The translations under genes and the position numbers were made by a program. This document shows, one piece after another, positions 10,702 to 22,030 of a stretch of DNA of 64,000 bases (positions are counted from its first letter, which is position 1; the number at the start of each line of letters is the position of its first letter). The stretch covers positions 75,459,160 to 75,523,159 of the forward strand of contig OX104130.1 in assembly GCA_944470555.2 (NCBI GenBank). Reading direction: 5' to 3'. Below the pieces are notes generated by a model. That model searched no databases and was not told where the DNA came from. It saw nothing but the letters and a program-made list of their open reading frames with translations. Origin of the DNA: Heterobilharzia americana. Taxonomy: Eukaryota > Platyhelminthes > Trematoda > Strigeidida > Schistosomatidae.

Positions 10702-11954
10702 AAAAGAACATCAGGCTGTGCGAAAGACTATTAGATAGTAATCAAAGGTATCTCCTTCTCTCTTTTTCGCAATGCATCTGCTGAGGCAACGATATTTAAA
10801 TTAATATAAATAGTAAGAGGCAAATTTTGAAGAGTATTCCTCAACTGTCGACTGGACTGAAGAATACATTCTTTGGTACATAGAAATTAAATTAACTTCA
10901 TGGAAAGATTTAGCCAGTGATATCTTCGTTCCGTTAATTTTTCCTGAAATGTTGTCATAAAATGAATACAAGGTTTTTATTGACTGTGATTTTCTTCGGT
11001 CTTTTACCTTGGCTTTTTCCATATCGGTAGATAAATTTTTGTGGACATTCGCTATCTTGAAGTCAGATCCGATCATTCTCAACTCTTTTCTTATTTATTG
11101 ATGTAACATATGGTTTTCGTTTTATGGGGATTTAATTACTGTCCTTTTATAATTTATGAGAAGAAAATTATCAAAGTTCAGATAGGTGCCAATCCACATG
11201 CTTTCTGAATAAATAGACTTTTGGATAATTCTATCTATGCTGCGTTGCATAACAGTTTCCTGACATCATTTTCGTGTTCTATGGTAGATCGGTGTTTATA
11301 TGGGCGTCGTGAAAGCATTCTAATGAGTATGATGCTTGGCATTAATCTATACGAACATTGTAACTTTCGTTGATTTAGCTAATGTAAATTATCATTTCAT
11401 GCACTTCACTTTCAATTCTCCGACATGAGACCTTAGAATTTTGCCTGGAAATATTCAGTTTGAAGCTAAAGTTTGCTGCTAAATTGGATGTAAACAACTT
11501 CGGTGCGCATTTGTTAAAGGCATATGAACTCTTTTGCTGAAATGATGGGAAGATTAGAATGCTTTCTTATGACATCAAAAGTTTGCTGAAGAGATACTTT
11601 TGTGTATACAAAAGCTATATCAAATGGTGAAACTCACTTCCTTGAAACATCAATTTAATTCAATTTCCCGGAAAAATGGAAAGAGTCTGTAGGGGTGTGT
11701 GCAGAGCTGTTCGAAAATTGCAGTCAAGCAGTCACCACACTGTGTTGATTTACCGGAAGACAGAAGTGGTCCGAATGAAGTACTTAGCTTATCTGTTTTC
11801 GGTTATCTACATTTATAGAGAAGATGAGACACTCGAGTTCGTCTTAATGGCGTAATCGTCTTTAATTGTTATTACAACGGCCAAAATGTGATCTAGTTTC
11901 ACTATCAATACTTCATTGCTATCCTATAGGACTTATGTTGCCCGATACTCTATC
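10702..11954. other. Spacer of the long inverted repeat
   Basis: 1,253 bp between the arms. The longest minus-strand open stretch, 11082-10801 (93 codons), begins MRMIGSDFKIANVHKNL and has no recognised motif. A plus-strand stretch starting at 11866 runs into the right arm. No transposase or recombinase signature was seen. Confidence 0.5.
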
Positions 11955-12289
11955 GACAAAATTCTACACTGCACTATCGATAAAAACAAGATACTGTTTA
12001 GCATGGTCAACCACGTTAGCTTTGAACCAACCCTTCTCATCCATCTCAATTACATTTCAATCTGGCAGCTGTTTATATGGATTCTCAAACTCAGCCTGTG
12101 TCTTAACTCAATGAGGAAAGTTTGAAAATTGAGTTGAAGAGACAGTGTTTCAGATCAATTTTGATTGAGCTTTACTCTGGATGAGTTGTTAATGTATTGT
12201 GTGGGATTTTGTTAGGAAGTCTCCATGTAACTGTTTTTTCTTTTAGTTAGATTTTGAGTGAAACTATACATTATGATATTCCATGTTGT
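11955..12289 (-). repeat. Long inverted repeat, right arm (335 bp)
   Basis: Reverse-complement partner of 10367-10701. Homology stops sharply at both edges (inner edge GACAAAATTC, outer edge ATGTTGT). The flanks outside the arms do not resemble each other, and no target-site duplication was found. Confidence 0.85.
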
Positions 12290-12790
12290 GGATAATTGAG
12301 AAGATATCACTGAAATAAAATAGGTCTGTTCTAATTCGCTTCAATTGTTGTTTTGCCTCTTATCAAAATCATAAGAAGAAATTCTCTTACGAAACAAAGT
12401 TCTATGCTACAAATCTTCCTATCTCATAAATTTCATGTTCATTCGCCAAATAATGATAGCTGAACAAACTAACTCCAACATGCGGTATATATATATATAA
12501 CTCAGTAATGCATATTTATGGTAAAGCAAGTACAACAAGTTTTGTAGAGTTCAATGAAATCACGATATCCAGTCATGTTCTTTCAAATAGCTCATAAACT
12601 ATAAAAGCGCAATTTGTTCATACAACACTGCCTTTATATATATTTGATGGCTGTCTGTCAGCAATCAGTTAAGTTATTCATTTCCATGATGGGATTCAAG
12701 AAGCTATTATCTAAGGACTTATTTTCAGAAATGGAACTTGTGTTGTAGAATATCTTCAGCCTAATGCTTTTTGTTTTAAATTAGGAACAA
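12290..12790. other. No recognised feature except a short AT tract
   Basis: Contains a short AT run at about 12486-12500. No gene or repeat was assigned. Confidence 0.4.
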
Positions 12791-12792
12791 GT

Positions 12793-13512
12793 ACTATGCC
12801 CTCGGATGAAAGTCGAAGTCTTGAACGCCATAAAGCTACTGAAATGCTGCGAAGCAGCAGGACCAGATGGAATCCCACTAGAAGCACTCAGAACAAACTC
12901 AGAGACAACAGAGACAGACATGCTCACACCATTACTGCAGAAAGTTTGTAAGGAAGGAAGGAAAAAAACCTGAAGATTGGAAGAGGGGCTACCATGTCAA
13001 ACTCCCAAAGAAGGGAGACCCAAGTGTTTGCAAGAAACTTCAAGGAATCGTACTACATCCCTGTCCATCCCATAATCTGCCTGATGGTGGTCGACTGGAT
13101 CATGTAGGAAACAGTGAGCAGTGAGAAGAGAGGGATACTCTAGACCGGGAAAAAGATCCTACAACATTTGGATTTCGCAACCGATAACCTGTGTCTAATG
13201 TCACACAAACTCGAAGATCTACAGGCGAAGACTAAGAAGTTGACAGAAGAGGCAAGGCAGCGAAGATGGGACTTCAAGTGAATGTGGAGAAGACAGAGGT
13301 GATGATGATACCCAACCAACAACTGCCAACAACCCAGATGGGAAACTGTGAGTCAGGCGTCCGAGGATGACATGGAGGAGATCGTGTGAGGAAGAAATCA
13401 GAGCTTTCGGGATGTTGTGGAGACAGGTTGAAAAGATTGCGAGGAACAGAGTGGAATGGAGACGTGTCACTGAAGCCCTATATTCCACTAGGAACGCAAC
13501 GGACAAATAATA
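12793..13512 (+). mobile_element. RTE/SR2-like element, internally deleted
   Basis: Begins in the linker before the reverse transcriptase (VLNAIKLLKCCEAAGPDGIP, a conserved RTE segment), jumps after ~13070 to the VVDWIM segment, then from ~13330 to the C-terminal end, finishing with AACGGACAAATAAT. Most of the palm domain is therefore missing. The box corresponding to FADD reads FATDN, a change shared with the copy at 19.7-20.7 kb. Confidence 0.8.
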
Positions 13513-14475
13513 ATAATAATGTATAGCTATGCAAACCATTATATCATGGAGCTCGGAAACTTTGATTTTCACGTGAACTGACTGGTTAAAGAAATACAAC
13601 TTATCGGGAGATAACTGAAAGTTTGACTATTATGGGAAGTTTAGAGACATAATCCAAACAAGAACAGCTAAAGCTGGCGAATTATACAATAACTAAGGCA
13701 AATTCATGTTTATCCAGTCAAATTCCAAATGAGATGAGTTAATGAAAAGCGTTGACAGAAGAATAACAGTTGCTCTGAAAAGTTAAGCATTTAAGTTAGT
13801 CTCTGTGATCAAAAACATGTTGACCGCAATAATGGAAAGCCGACAGGTATCTGGGTGATAACACCTCACATTGTATCTACAAGTTCACCTGTATACATCA
13901 AAGTATTTGCATTGGAAGGATATTGGGAATGGCTGAGAGACCTGATTTCATGAACACATCCGAAGAATTTATGTATAAACGCGTTGAAAAGTTTTATCAT
14001 CTGCAATACTAGACAAATGAAGGATACGGGATACACCATCCACGTCTCTAGTGAAATAAAGATGATCAGTATATAGAGAAATGGTTTTTTACTTATTTTC
14101 AAAGAAGCAATTGATGTCAGTAGAACCAAACCAAACTTATGTATTAAACAGGAGCCAGCAATCCCTACGGTGAACATGAATAATCTTTGTCTTCCTTTAA
14201 TGTTTTACAATTGATCAAACAATCATTACATAACTTCAATTTCTATTTAAAAAATCTCGTTTCAATGGGAATTTCTTAAATTGTATCATTTCTTTTACAA
14301 TCTTCCATAGACAAACCATTTTTCTGTTAGTTCCCATATTTATCTGCATATACATTGTATTTCTGTAGACTGTAGACTATTGAAGGAAAGAAGGTAACAA
14401 AACACCATGAATTCATCGTATGCTGCAAAACTTGCTGTTCTCGTCTAACTACAATGTTTGAGAGGAACCAGCTGT
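13513..14475. other. No recognised feature
   Basis: A 103-codon minus-strand open stretch (14177-13866) has no recognisable motif and no splice context; it is not called a gene. Confidence 0.4.
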
Positions 14476-14484
14476 GTACAACGC

Positions 14485-14993
14485 ATAATTATTATTTAAT
14501 TTTCCCTCTGGTTCCTAGTGGAATATAGGGCTTCAGTAGCACGCCTCCATTGCATTCTCTTCTCTACAGTCTTTTCAACCTGGCTCCACGACTGCCTCAC
14601 TTGGTCTTCTCAATGTCACCTTCGGCTCAGACGACCAAGTCGTCGTTTCCCCTTTGGATTCCAATCGAGGGTCTGGCGCGTGATGTCCCCAGTCGGCCTT
14701 CTCAGTGTATGCTCAATCCATCTCCACTTTCGTCTGCATATTTGTTGAGTGATAGGTTTTTGGTTGGTTCGTTTGTAGGCCAGAGTTCCTCCTTGCTTAT
14801 TCTTTCTCGCTTCCTCATCTAATCTTCAGTAACGAGTGAGCGAAGGCGCCAGCTGTTGATGTATCTCTGTAGTTTGTTGGAAATACTTTTCATGACGCGC
14901 CAGGTTTCTGAACCATATAGCAGCACTGACTTGACTGAATTGGTGTTGAAAATCCTAATCTCGTTCCTTGTGCTGAGTGCAGTAGATCTCCAC
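14485..14993 (-). mobile_element. RTE/SR2-like element, 3' end
   Basis: A minus-strand 5'-truncated copy of ~510 bp. It starts (plus coordinates) with an ATTATTATTT-type tail and GGTTCCTAGTGGAATA, the reverse complement of the family 3' end, and carries the WRWIEHTLRR-type segment. It is bounded by a 9-bp duplication TACAACGCA at 14476-14484 and 14994-15002. Frames are broken. Confidence 0.85.
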
Positions 14994-15002
14994 TACAACG
15001 CA

Positions 15003-16509
15003 CAACTACTCCTCTGTAATAAACTTTAGAAACCGATATGAAACAATTCTTAAACCTAGATATTCATCTTCTTTTTCTACTTATTATATCAATTTAACCC
15101 CTAACATTGCAATAAAATCCTGAAATTATTTAAGGTTCGAAATGTGTGACTATTCAGGTTGTTACCGGTAACACCCGTAAAGGATTTAGCATATTCTTTT
15201 CTTTGTGTTTCATCATTCGGGCTGAATAACGTTTTATAATGAAACAAGAAGTCAAGTTTCCTCTTATTTTAGGGCCACTGATAACCCAAAACTATGAGGT
15301 TTCAAACGTATAGACTATACAGTAAGATCGCAAGTTAACCGTATGAAAGAAGTAATTTACTGACTGCTGTTTGCATAACAACGATGTTTGCTAGAATGAA
15401 GCCTTCCATTACTATTAAATGTGATATCTGCGTTCAGATTAATGAACATAAGGACGAAAACTGATAAACAAAGCAAGTACGTAGAAAATTTAAGGAAGTG
15501 ACAGACTTCACTTCAGGATCTTGACTTTATAAGACTTCAAAAGATATATGATGTGGCAGGATTGAACTAGAATAAAAGAATATCGTTAATTTGAAGTTAT
15601 AGAACAATATTGGTGTATACCCAGGAAAAGCATCGCAGAATACTACCCCACTGTCCGTTCTACTTTCTTGCTTCCATATGTACCTGTTACTTGATAAATA
15701 TATTCGAAATTAGCGAAAATGTGAATTTTTCTCGGTTGGAATTTTGACTGAGTATACAGTTTCTTACGGGATCATTTTCTCAGTTAAATGGATCTTATAC
15801 AATAAACCCCGACTTCAAACACTGATTCTTATACCAACATCATCTATACTGAAAGTACAACTAAGAAATACTAGATTCTTTTTTATATTGTAACATTTGT
15901 TTATTTTCTTTACTGTTTTGCATTTCTGGACAATATTTATGTGATAATAGTTATTGGGAAGACCTCTATCAATTAACTGAAGTCCTGTAATAGGATTTTC
16001 TCCGGAGTACAATTTCATTGCGCTCTGATATCACGTCCTCATTAACTCGTTTCCTAATGCTCCATATGAGGTTTTATTTAGCTGATGAAAATCCTTTAAA
16101 ATTAAATGGGGTCATTTTGTTCTGCATATGATGTACCCACTGAGTTATTCAACTTCAATAGAATAACTAAATGTAAGAAATATGTAAATCAGTGACACCG
16201 TGCTCATTCTTTCAAGACAATAAATAGTCTGTTGAACGTTCAATGCATAATCGTTAGAGAAATTCCTAGGTCTAATGTTTAGGAAAACTGTCACTAAACT
16301 GTGGTTTTCTGAGTTAGTTCTTGGACTCACTGCTTTTACATTAGTTACCATCGTCGCTTGGAAACCTTTGATGTGTAACTCATTCTCGCATGGAAGTAAC
16401 GAAGATCAATTAACGAGAAAAACTGGATTATTCTGACAAATATGTAAATGACTTAAGCGTTGTTTGTCCATTAAATTTCATCGTAATTGATTAAACACAG
16501 TTTAAACAA
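15003..16509. other. No recognised feature
   Basis: AT-rich DNA; no convincing gene, RNA or repeat. Confidence 0.4.
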
Positions 16510-16640
16510 TTTTGAAGTCTTCATACTGAAGTTAGTGCTGACCACATTTTCTAGAAAGAGGATGAAAGCTCCACGATCAAAAAACCCAGCTCAGAGAACA
16601 CAATACATACAAGACTATCCACCTGAGCTACAAATATTCT
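16510..16640 (+). mobile_element. Lone PLE terminus
   Basis: A solo copy of the PLE terminal repeat seen at 3.4 and 4.8 kb: CATACTGAAGTTAGTGCTGA, CTAGAAAGAGGATGAAAGCTC and CCCAGCTCAGAGAACACAAT align with it. The hammerhead core is spoiled (CTGACCA). No PLE coding sequence follows. Confidence 0.65.
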
Positions 16641-16899
16641 TCAACATTTCAAAGCTGAAAAGCCCAGGTACAATTTGTGGAGTATTCAGTTAAATCTGCT
16701 TCAGAAAGAATTTCTTTCACTCTGGTATCGAATTCGTTCTAAGTAGAATGGATACAGAAAGTCCATTTGAGAATTTATACAATAAACCGATAACTTTATG
16801 CACTGTTGACGTGGCAAGGAAGGGGTTGTTCATATCCTTATTTTTCAATAATATCAACCAGTAACACAAATCTGAACAGCTTTTGTCATAAATCCTAAG

Positions 16900-18450
16900 T
16901 AAAGGAAATCATTTGGCCTCTCCCCAACTCTTCTGCTTACTGAGTTGGTTCAGACATGTTACATGTCTCCAATAATAGTAAAGGAATAGTAGCAATGCGT
17001 GCATCTCGAAAAATTTCGCCCATGTGCCAAAAATATAGCCACGTGGAAAAGAAGACCCTAGTTCTTGTCTTTGCAGCACGCTATTTCTAAAAGCTAATAT
17101 ACGGTCGACGACGCACCTTTCTAGTAAACCGCAAATCTCTTAACCTCTCTTTAGGTCAAAGTCTAATATTCCCACACGAATGGCGAACTGACTAGGAGTA
17201 TGGTCACTAATACTGCTGATATATGGCTTCAGAACTCAATAATGTCAGACCAAAGAATTCTATGGGTCGTATGAGTCTTCATGCTGATAGGTGACTACAC
17301 AGCAGCCTGCGGAAACATCATTATTGTGACACTATTCGCTAAAGATGACGCAGTTTACAGTCTTGCTGCAGCAGAGCAAGCTGTTCAAGCAGCTACCGAG
17401 AGAAGTGACACTTTCCAGTGTGGCATGGGATTCGTTCTCTATCAGTGGCCAACTACATTAGAATCTGGTAACCTACTACAGCCGGTTCATTGAATACTGT
17501 GTGTGTGTGCAGTTAATAACCACCCCATGTTCTAAGATCTCATTGTATTTCAACGAACACTCAGAGGAAAATTTCTACATGAATGCTACACGGGTCAAAG
17601 AAACCACACACATCTACGCCTGCTGGCCTCATGTGCACAAATAATATCACTAAATATGCTTTTTCTGCGCACATTTTCAATGAGCTGCAAATCATCTACC
17701 ACGAGTCTCATCTATTCCCTGACTGCAACCAGACCTCCAATGGTCACTTGTGCATACAGATGTCGTTGGACAAACAAAAGGAAAATCTTATTTAATTTTG
17801 GCGGACGCATACATGAAGATAATTTCAACAGACCACCTAGCTGGCACAAAAACTCTTTGAAACCTTTAAACTATCTTTTTTTACTACGGGTTACTGGAAA
17901 CCTAAATCTCTGATAACAGGTCTTAATTTATATCTGACCAGTTCTAATAACGGAACCAATCACATATCCTTGCTGCACTATCACCTCCAATCAAATGTAC
18001 AAGCCAAACACTTGGTAAATGCTTTAAAGAGAGGCTTACTCAAGACGAGAAGGGAAAAAAAGCTGACGGAAAAAACTCAGCAGTTCATCTTAGCGTACAA
18101 AGTAACAAACAAAGTAATCCTCAGTAGCCACATCCCTGCTAAAGCGCGTAAGTTGAGAACACCTTATGACATCATAACACCAGAACACTTTCTAAAAGAT
18201 AACCAGAGAATAGTGGAAAGAATTTCAAAGTAAAGACACCAGTATTTAACTACGATTATTGGTCTGGGCATAAAAGAGGGTTACAGAAACAAAAACTGGT
18301 AAGAGTGGAAATGAGATAGAAGATGTAGCCGACAGACGCGTCAGATAGAAGTAACACAGAAACCAACTACGCCCAAGAACAGCGCCGAAGTAAGAATCGT
18401 CCTTAAAAAGACTTTCGCTGGAAATCCTACTGGACATATGCCAAGATTTT
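16900..18450 (+). mobile_element. Ty3/Gypsy LTR retrotransposon, RNase H-integrase relic
   Basis: Broken frames give family segments in order: RNase H (YSHVEKKTLVLVFAARYF and LIYGRRRTFL, ~17040-17130), an integrase zinc-region scrap (~17600), the integrase core (SLVHTDVVGQTKGKSYL with the first catalytic Asp, then ISDNRS with the second, ~17740-17920), the core end (LKRGLLKTRREKKLTEKTQQ) and a C-terminal segment with HRNQLRPRT (~18355). No LTRs or primer-binding site were recognised, and stops are frequent. Confidence 0.75.
17970..18233 (+). pseudogene. Gypsy integrase C-terminal half
   Basis: An 87-codon open stretch: NVQAKHLVNALKRGLLKTR resembles the N.QAER.V.TLK.AL segment near the integrase third acidic residue, followed by FILAYKVTNKVI and ARKLRTPYD (family: R.T....G.SPAE...GRKLRT). 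The position expected to hold the catalytic Glu is not conserved, so this copy is dead. Confidence 0.7.
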
Positions 18451-19654
18451 TATAAGAATGAGATAAAGGGGAATCAATTTTAAAAAGCTCTGTTAAGGAA
18501 AAACCAAAGGTCCTCGAACGAAAAATGGTTGGATAGAAAATGGCGACAATTCATCTCTGTACTTCAAGTAGGTCCTCAGTGTTTGCAAACGCATGAGTTT
18601 TGTCCCTGGATACATACTGTGTTCTGGTTGGAGCAAACTCCCCATTTGAGTACTAGATTCTTCTTTGTGTTAGTTGAGCCAGTTGTTGAGTATCTTATTT
18701 TGTTCACTTAAAATCCGGATTACGTATCCTAAGTTGAACGTGTCCGCAAAATCTCACCACAACCGATGTTGGACATGTCACACAAATGAAATGCCACCTA
18801 AACATAATCAGCAATAGAATCATTTTTGATTCCATTTACATTGACAGCGTCTTTATTATCTTTGAAATATGCAACAAACATTGAATCTGACTCAACATTC
18901 TAATCGATCCATAACTTAGAATAAACCTAACAATGAAGAATTACAGTATGAAAAAGAATATGGTTTTGTCTTAATCTTACTTTCAGTGTAGATGATGTTA
19001 CTGCAAGCATCAGCGTATGAAGTAGAAGTACAGTGCACAGGAACTATCTAGCTGATAGACTGATCTCATTGTAAGAAATTACATGTTCATTCACAATTCA
19101 GACAGAACAAAATTCACATTTTAGTTGAAATCGAATGTATTTGTCAACTGGCAGGTACATATGGAAGTGTGTAAGCACGACGAAGAGAAAGGTGATTGTC
19201 AACTGGGATTTTTGACCTCAACCCTTATTAATGAACATGTGAAAAGGTTATCCTCATTCAGTGAAGTCATAAACGCAGAGATGCTGTAAATCGTTCAAGG
19301 ACTGGCAATATATAACAGATGCTAGAAAAAAGTTACAGGCATGGATTTCTACTCGCAGGTATTTCATCGTCAGCTTTGGTTATACTTCATAGTTTTGTTT
19401 TCTATTCGGAGTTTGGGTTACCTCTTCAATCTAAAGAAATATAATTGTTATTAGGCAGCTCATAGAATTTTCTAAGAATATCTATTTTCTTTCTCCCTTC
19501 AAATTATGCTGTAAAAATAATTGATCGTAAACGAAATGCGTTATTTATGCTTAAATAAAATGTCTTAAAAGTTTGGTGTTTTTGTAAACACATATTAAAT
19601 GTGTCAAATTTGAAGAAAGAGATCAATGTACTCAATTTGATAAAACGTTGATGG
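18451..19654. other. No recognised feature
   Basis: May include Gypsy 3' sequence near its left edge; no LTR could be identified. Otherwise AT-rich without motifs. Confidence 0.35.
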
Positions 19655-20675
19655 TTACATTATTATTTATCCCTTGGGTTCCTAGTGGAACATAGGACTT
19701 CACTAGCACGTCTCCATTCCACTGTCTTCTCTGCAATCTTTTCAACCTGGCGCCAAGACTCTCCACAAGCTCTCATTTTTTCCTCACACTATCTCCTCCA
19801 TATCACTCTTGCCTCCGACGCCCAACTCGTCATTTCCCATCTGGGTTCCCCTCGACAACCTGGCCTGGCGAGTGATGTCCCTGAGTGGTATTCTCAGTAT
19901 ATACCAGATCCAAACCATTCCATCTCCACTACCTTCTGCATATTTGTTGGGCGATAGGTTCTTGGTTAGATCGTTATCAGGCTAGAATTCTGTGTTACTT
20001 ATTCTTATTACTCTGGCCATCTTAGCTTCAGTATGGGGCGTAGGCACTTGTTGATCATGTATGTGTGCAGTTTGTTGGAAATGCTTTTCGTAATGGGCCG
20101 AGTCTCTCAACCATCACATAGAACCACTGACTTGACTCATATTAATGTTGAAAATCTGAATGTTGTTCACGCTTTATGCTGAGTGGAGTGGAGTAGATCT
20201 CCACAATGATTTCAGATTGATGAAGGAAGGCTTGTCTTGCTGTCTTTCCGATCCTGATTTTGACATCCTCATCTGTGCCTATGCCGCCTGTAGTTGAAAC
20301 GATGCTGCCTATGTGGGTAGGTGGGTGAGAGAGGCAACTTCCTTTAGATTCCTTCCGTTGATGGTGATCGGAGCTTGTTGTTGTTGGCCGTGTTGTTAGT
20401 TGGGTATCATCATCACCTCTGTCTTCTCCACATTCACTTGAAGTCCCGTCTTCGCTGCCCTGCCTCTTCTGTCAACTTCTTAGTCTTCACCTGTAGATCT
20501 TCGAGTTTGTGTGACATTAGACACAGGTTATCGGTTGCGAAATCCAAATGTTGTAGGATCTTTTTCCCGGTCTAGAGTATCCCTCTCTTCTCACTGCTCA
20601 CTGTTTCCTACATGATCCAGTCGACCACCATCAGGAGTATCATGAATGATAGTAGACAGCCTTGTCTCACTGCCA
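19655..20675 (-). mobile_element. RTE/SR2-like element, 3' part (FATDN lineage)
   Basis: A minus-strand copy from the family tail (CCCTTGGGTTCCTAGTGGAA in plus orientation, ~19670) up to the SPMIFLIVVDW region near 20670. The catalytic-box equivalent reads FATDN. Over about 190 bp (20400-20585) it differs by about three bases from the copy at 13.1-13.3 kb. No clear target-site duplication was found. Confidence 0.8.
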
Positions 20676-21414
20676 ATACGTTAAAAATGAACTGAATTAC
20701 GGTCGTACAGGTTATACTAATCTATTTAAAAGTACTCACAACACATTTTTCATTGTGTATCTGAGTTATGTCATTCATGATCTAGATAATATAGGCCAAT
20801 GAATTTCTATACTTATTATTTACTTGTATAAACTGCCTTAAAAGTGGAATTTATATTTGTTAATGATATGGTATCTTCCTTGATGATATCAGATACATTT
20901 TTTTGAGTAAACATTGAGATCTTGACATTTTTACACAACTTACACTCCATTTACAAGTAGTAACCCGGTAATTGTGATTTACAAAATAGTAATTTTTAGT
21001 ATGTATAGATTTTGATATCATTCCAAAATGAGTGTATCCTCTGAATTTCATTTAGCCTTTCAGTTATTATTTTTAATCATATAAATGTAGAAAATAAGTA
21101 TTAAAAAATGCTACATGTTTTACAAAGTCATTTAAGTTTATCTCAATTGAAAGTGGACGATCAGGTAAGTGGCTAAGACGTAAATATGTTGTAACATTCT
21201 GTCTTTTCATTTACTTTTCCCTTAAAAATGTATTTCATATTCATGTGTCAGAGCAGGTGATAATATAAAAAGAAGTATAATTTTCTTCACACTTGTCTAA
21301 CTGGTTTCACTTAGTGTATTAAATAAATAGAATAGTTTCCTTACAGTTGAACACATCGTTTTATCAACTAAAATTATACTGGGTGGTAAATGTAGATAAA
21401 ATGAAAATTTGAGC
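20676..21414. other. No recognised feature
   Basis: AT-rich spacer, nothing assigned. Confidence 0.4.
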
Positions 21415-21495
21415 CTTGGCTGGATTGAAACTAAAGTTCATGGTGTTTCCTGCCGGCTGCTCTATTAAATGAGCTACAAGACTCGACAGCTAACT
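21415..21495 (-). repeat. tRNA-like repeat (degenerate)
   Basis: On the minus strand: CTTGTAGCTCATTTAATAGA (A-box and D-arm like) followed ~40 bp later by TTTCAATCC in place of the B box. It aligns with the tRNA-like unit at 29.8 kb, including the adjacent GAAAATTTGAG. Too degenerate to be a functional tRNA. Confidence 0.5.
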
Positions 21496-21752
21496 AGATT
21501 ATAATTTCACTGCAATTATCAAGGATTTCTCCTGACTACCATATGAATTCATAATGCACTACTATTTATTGCTTGATTGTACTTACACTTGACTACTTAA
21601 TCACTACTTTGTATTTGTTTCTCTTCTGATGACAAATTAAGGATTTCGATATGAGTTTTAGTTCACCAGACTATAAAGTAGAATACATGATAATTGTCTA
21701 AGATTTTTGATTTTTAACCAAGCGAAATTTCTAGATGAGTTAATGACTGAAG

Positions 21753-22018
21753 GTAGAAGGAAGTGGAGATGGATTAGACATACAATGAGAAGGCCGACTG
21801 AAGATATCACGCGTCAGGCCCTCGAGTGGAACCCTGATGGGAAACGACAAGTTGGGCATCCGAGGGTGATATGGAGGTCGTGTGAGGAGGAAATGAGAGC
21901 TTGTGGGCTGCCGTGGATCCAGGTTCAAAAGATTTCAGAGAACAAAGTGGAGTGGAGACGTGGTAGTGAAGCCCTATCTTCCATTAGGAAGCAAAGGGAT
22001 AAATAAATAAATAATATA
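21753..22018 (+). mobile_element. RTE/SR2-like element, very short 3' end
   Basis: A 266-bp 5'-truncated copy starting at the WRWIRHTMRRPTED segment and ending AAAGGGATAAATAAATAAAT. It is flanked by a perfect 12-bp duplication TAATGACTGAAG at 21741-21752 and 22019-22030. The open stretch 21707-22006 starts in flanking DNA, so its first residues are not element sequence. Confidence 0.9.
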
Positions 22019-22030
22019 TAATGACTGAAG

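Noticed and set aside
17281..17493. 70-codon frame as an independent gene
   Set aside because: It lies between Gypsy RNase H and integrase segments in the same orientation and is most simply part of that decayed polyprotein.
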